Positions 5,538 to 7,376 of a DNA stretch of 7,376 nt are shown piece by piece. Every line of letters begins with the position of its first letter. The first letter of the stretch is position 1. The stretch lies in contig JANQRM010000377.1 in the NCBI GenBank assembly GCA_028284565.1, forward strand, positions 1 to 7,376. Direction: 5' to 3'. The notes beneath the pieces are model-generated. The model did no database searches and had not been told where the DNA came from. It saw only the letters and a list, made by a program, of their open reading frames with translations. The DNA comes from Anaerolineae bacterium. GTDB taxonomy: Bacteria > Chloroflexota > Anaerolineae > Aggregatilineales > Phototrophicaceae. A program made the position numbers and the translations under genes.

Positions 5538-7160
5538 ATGCCACAATATACAACGAAAAAACGCAAACATCTGCGTGAACGCGAATCATCCGGAGCAATC
5601 AAACCAAATGCTACTCAGCGTGAACAAGATGCATTTAATCCCAGCAACTTGCTCCACCTCCAACGGACGATAGGGAATCAAGCGGTCTTGCAAATGCATT
5701 CGACTGTGATTCAACGGCAACCCGCCACACCGACCACGTATGAATGGCTAGGACAGATTCATGGGACGTGGAGTGCCGCGCTAAGAGAAGCACCCAAGAA
5801 AGATCAAGACAATCCACATGATGGGACACTGGCTGACCTACCACGCGATACCTATGTGCGAGTCATTGGAAGACAGGGTGGATGGTTAAAGGTGCAGGTA
5901 GATATCGACGGGCAGACGTTGGAAGGGTATGTCTCACAGGAGTTGGTGAAATTCGTGCAAGAAGGGGAGTTCGATTTCAGCGACGAGGGCGAACAAATCT
6001 CTGCGATGACGCTGAACAATGCCTTCTTGACTTTGAAGCGTGCGGAGACACAAAAGGCAAAGGATGCTGACTTTGTACCACAGGGGCAACAAGCGGACGA
6101 CATCCAACAAGCGATTGAGATGTTGGAAGAGAATAATAAGTACGCGGTTGACCGACAGACCTATCAAGTGAGTTTCGTGCGGGATGGGGATAACAAACAC
6201 CAAATCAACACGATTGAAGATTTTGTATTGTTTGTGGAGACTGTCGAGCGTCAGTATTCAAGTGCAGACCCCAAAGCCATCGCAGGGGAAATCCGTCAGA
6301 TGTGGTTCTCGGATGAAAATTGGGATGTGATGATTTCTGGCAAGGGCATCACGGAGGGAAAGAAAAAGGTGGATATTGAGACTCCGCCGAATCCGATTGC
6401 CGAGCAGTTTGATATGAAGACACTCGCGCCCAAAGAAGGCGGGAAACAGATTGTCACATCGATGGGAACGGTGGATATTGGGCATGTAATGGCGGGGATT
6501 GATGCCGCGCTGAATGGTTCGCCGGATAAATTGCCGTCGGGTGGGGATGAATTGAAATTCAAGACACTCAAAGACCTCAACGAGGGTGACCCGCGTGACT
6601 TTGCTACATGGTCGGGAGATATGGGACAGGCGTATGCGGAGTATCTGGTGGCGCGTTGGGTGAAGGAAGAGAGTTCCGCTACACTCGAAGACTTTGTGGA
6701 TGAGAAAGCCCCACAAGATGAATTGTTGGGGGATATTCACGGGTACATTGCGCTAGAAGTGTGGAAGAAAGTGCCGGAGTCGGTCAGTCCATCTGGCGGC
6801 GAATTGAAAGTGTCGAACATTCTGCGAGATATGTACATGGTGGGCAAGGATAATACCAACGCAGAGAATAAATCCTATCAAGACTTTCTGGAGATCATGA
6901 GCGGTAAGGAAGGCGATGACCTGAAGGAATTCATCGTTGAGCGCACCATCGCGTTTGCTAAACCGTGGTATGCCAAGAAAGCCTATGATCATCGTGGATG
7001 GCTGGGCAGTGATGGTTGGGGTAAAGAAGGAATCCTTGAAGGCGGGATGGCGGACTTTGAGAAGTCGCATGAGAAGAATGAATCGGATGCGGGTGATGAT
7101 GATAAGTTAAGTGGCTTGATTGATACATTTATGGAAATGTTGAGCGATAAGCTAAAATAA
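5538..7160 (+). CDS. Multidomain protein with LQRTIGNQAV-type motif and SH3-like domain, possible contractile-injection-system cargo
   Basis: This is a 540-residue protein with no signal peptide or membrane segment. Residues 1-38 are polar, basic and probably disordered. LLHLQRTIGNQAV (38-50), followed by IQRQP (58-62), matches the short LQRxxGNxAV motif I associate with DUF4157 proteins and other cargo of extracellular contractile injection systems, though no DUF4157 HExxH is seen. Residues about 68-141 look like a bacterial SH3 domain (ALREAP, then VRVIGRQGGWLKV, then GYVSQELV). From about 150 to the end is an acidic, mostly helical region I cannot assign. It contains VDIGH (312-316), DFATWSGDMGQAY (354-366) and ELLGDIHGY (395-403), which look like conserved catalytic or binding blocks. 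AGGGGAG lies 9 nt before the start. It is divergent from the VOC gene and has no confident promoter. Gene and SH3 call are firm; the injection-system role is inference. Confidence 0.8.
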   Translation: MPQYTTKKRKHLRERESSGAIKPNATQREQDAFNPSNLLHLQRTIGNQAVLQMHSTVIQRQPATPTTYEWLGQIHGTWSAALREAPKKDQDNPHDGTLADLPRDTYVRVIGRQGGWLKVQVDIDGQTLEGYVSQELVKFVQEGEFDFSDEGEQISAMTLNNAFLTLKRAETQKAKDADFVPQGQQADDIQQAIEMLEENNKYAVDRQTYQVSFVRDGDNKHQINTIEDFVLFVETVERQYSSADPKAIAGEIRQMWFSDENWDVMISGKGITEGKKKVDIETPPNPIAEQFDMKTLAPKEGGKQIVTSMGTVDIGHVMAGIDAALNGSPDKLPSGGDELKFKTLKDLNEGDPRDFATWSGDMGQAYAEYLVARWVKEESSATLEDFVDEKAPQDELLGDIHGYIALEVWKKVPESVSPSGGELKVSNILRDMYMVGKDNTNAENKSYQDFLEIMSGKEGDDLKEFIVERTIAFAKPWYAKKAYDHRGWLGSDGWGKEGILEGGMADFEKSHEKNESDAGDDDKLSGLIDTFMEMLSDKLK

Positions 7161-7192
7161 CCCTTTGCTGAACTATCTAGTGGAAAATGAAT

Positions 7193-7376
7193 ATGATTGC
7201 CAAACATCGAGTGTGGATTGCGCTCGGTTTGTTGACTCTGGTGGCTTATGGCTTGCGTGTGGTGGGGGCGGAGTCGTCGATTGCGTATATCAGCGATACA
7301 CAACTGGTGCGCCAAGCGATGGAAATTGGGCAACGGGCAGCGGGTCAGGGGCAGTTCGATACGGACTTTGCTGAGT
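7193..7376 (+). CDS. Membrane protein N-terminus, possibly GT-C type glycosyltransferase, runs off the window
   Basis: Sixty-one codons are visible. They encode a short basic start (MIAKHR), one hydrophobic helix (VWIALGLLTLVAYGLRVVG), then AESSIAYISDTQLVRQAMEIGQ. A first membrane helix ending in LR-x-x-G and followed by an acidic residue and a helix is the layout at the start of PMT/ArnT-like (GT39-type) glycosyltransferases, where that Asp binds the sugar donor. The similarity is short, so this is only a suggestion. The start at 7193 has GGA 8 nt upstream; the ATG at 7187 in the same frame is an alternative with poorer spacing. It lies 32 nt behind the 540-residue protein and could share its transcript. 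Confidence 0.6.
   Translation, partial: MIAKHRVWIALGLLTLVAYGLRVVGAESSIAYISDTQLVRQAMEIGQRAAGQGQFDTDFAE

Noticed and set aside
6258..6740. 160-codon minus-strand reading frame inside the 540-residue protein gene
   Set aside because: It is antisense to a well-supported gene, shows no domain pattern and has no ribosome binding site, so it is a shadow frame.

Overview
The window looks like a chromosomal segment of a free-living bacterium with moderate GC content and AT-rich intergenic regions. The gene set suggests Chloroflexota (Anaerolineae-like). The small SpoIIAA/STAS-like protein and the N-terminal motif of the 540-residue protein at 5538-7160 are types I associate with that phylum. This assignment is inference from family resemblance, not from a phylogenetic marker. 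I see no rRNA, tRNA, CRISPR array or insertion sequence.

Layout. (1) Positions 1-1494, minus strand: a compact metal-storage cluster read as FtnA-type ferritin, then a ZIP metal transporter, then the start of a PPK2-type polyphosphate kinase that runs off the left edge. Gaps are 23 and 31 nt, so this is probably one operon. Its promoter region (about 1537-1584) has a consensus -10 box and a long dyad. (2) Positions 1495-1898: an AT-rich divergent intergenic region with the dyad, a run of helically phased A-tracts and a 12-mer that recurs further right. (3) Positions 1899-3460, plus strand: a transglutaminase-like protein, a small SpoIIAA/STAS-like protein, and directly behind it the degraded C-terminal remnant of an AlkD-type DNA glycosylase gene. 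A 12-bp hairpin separates this from the convergent genes. (4) Positions 3499-4903, minus strand: an ArsR-like winged-helix regulator followed 4 nt later by a CPBP-family intramembrane protease. Two copies of a palindrome bracket the regulator's -10 box, which suggests autoregulation. (5) Positions 5012-5464, minus strand: a single-domain VOC/glyoxalase-like protein with a promoter matching consensus at both boxes and a palindrome at the predicted transcription start. (6) Positions 5538-7376, plus strand: a 540-residue protein with a short LQRTIGNQAV-type N-terminal motif, an SH3-like domain and an unassigned C-terminal region, followed by the start of a membrane protein that may be a GT-C glycosyltransferase.

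The two most interesting items are the 540-residue protein and the regulator/CPBP pair. The LQRTIGNQAV-type motif is one I associate with DUF4157 proteins and cargo of extracellular contractile injection systems (eCIS), so the 540-residue protein may be an undescribed eCIS-associated effector. No eCIS structural gene is visible in the window, so that link rests on the motif alone.
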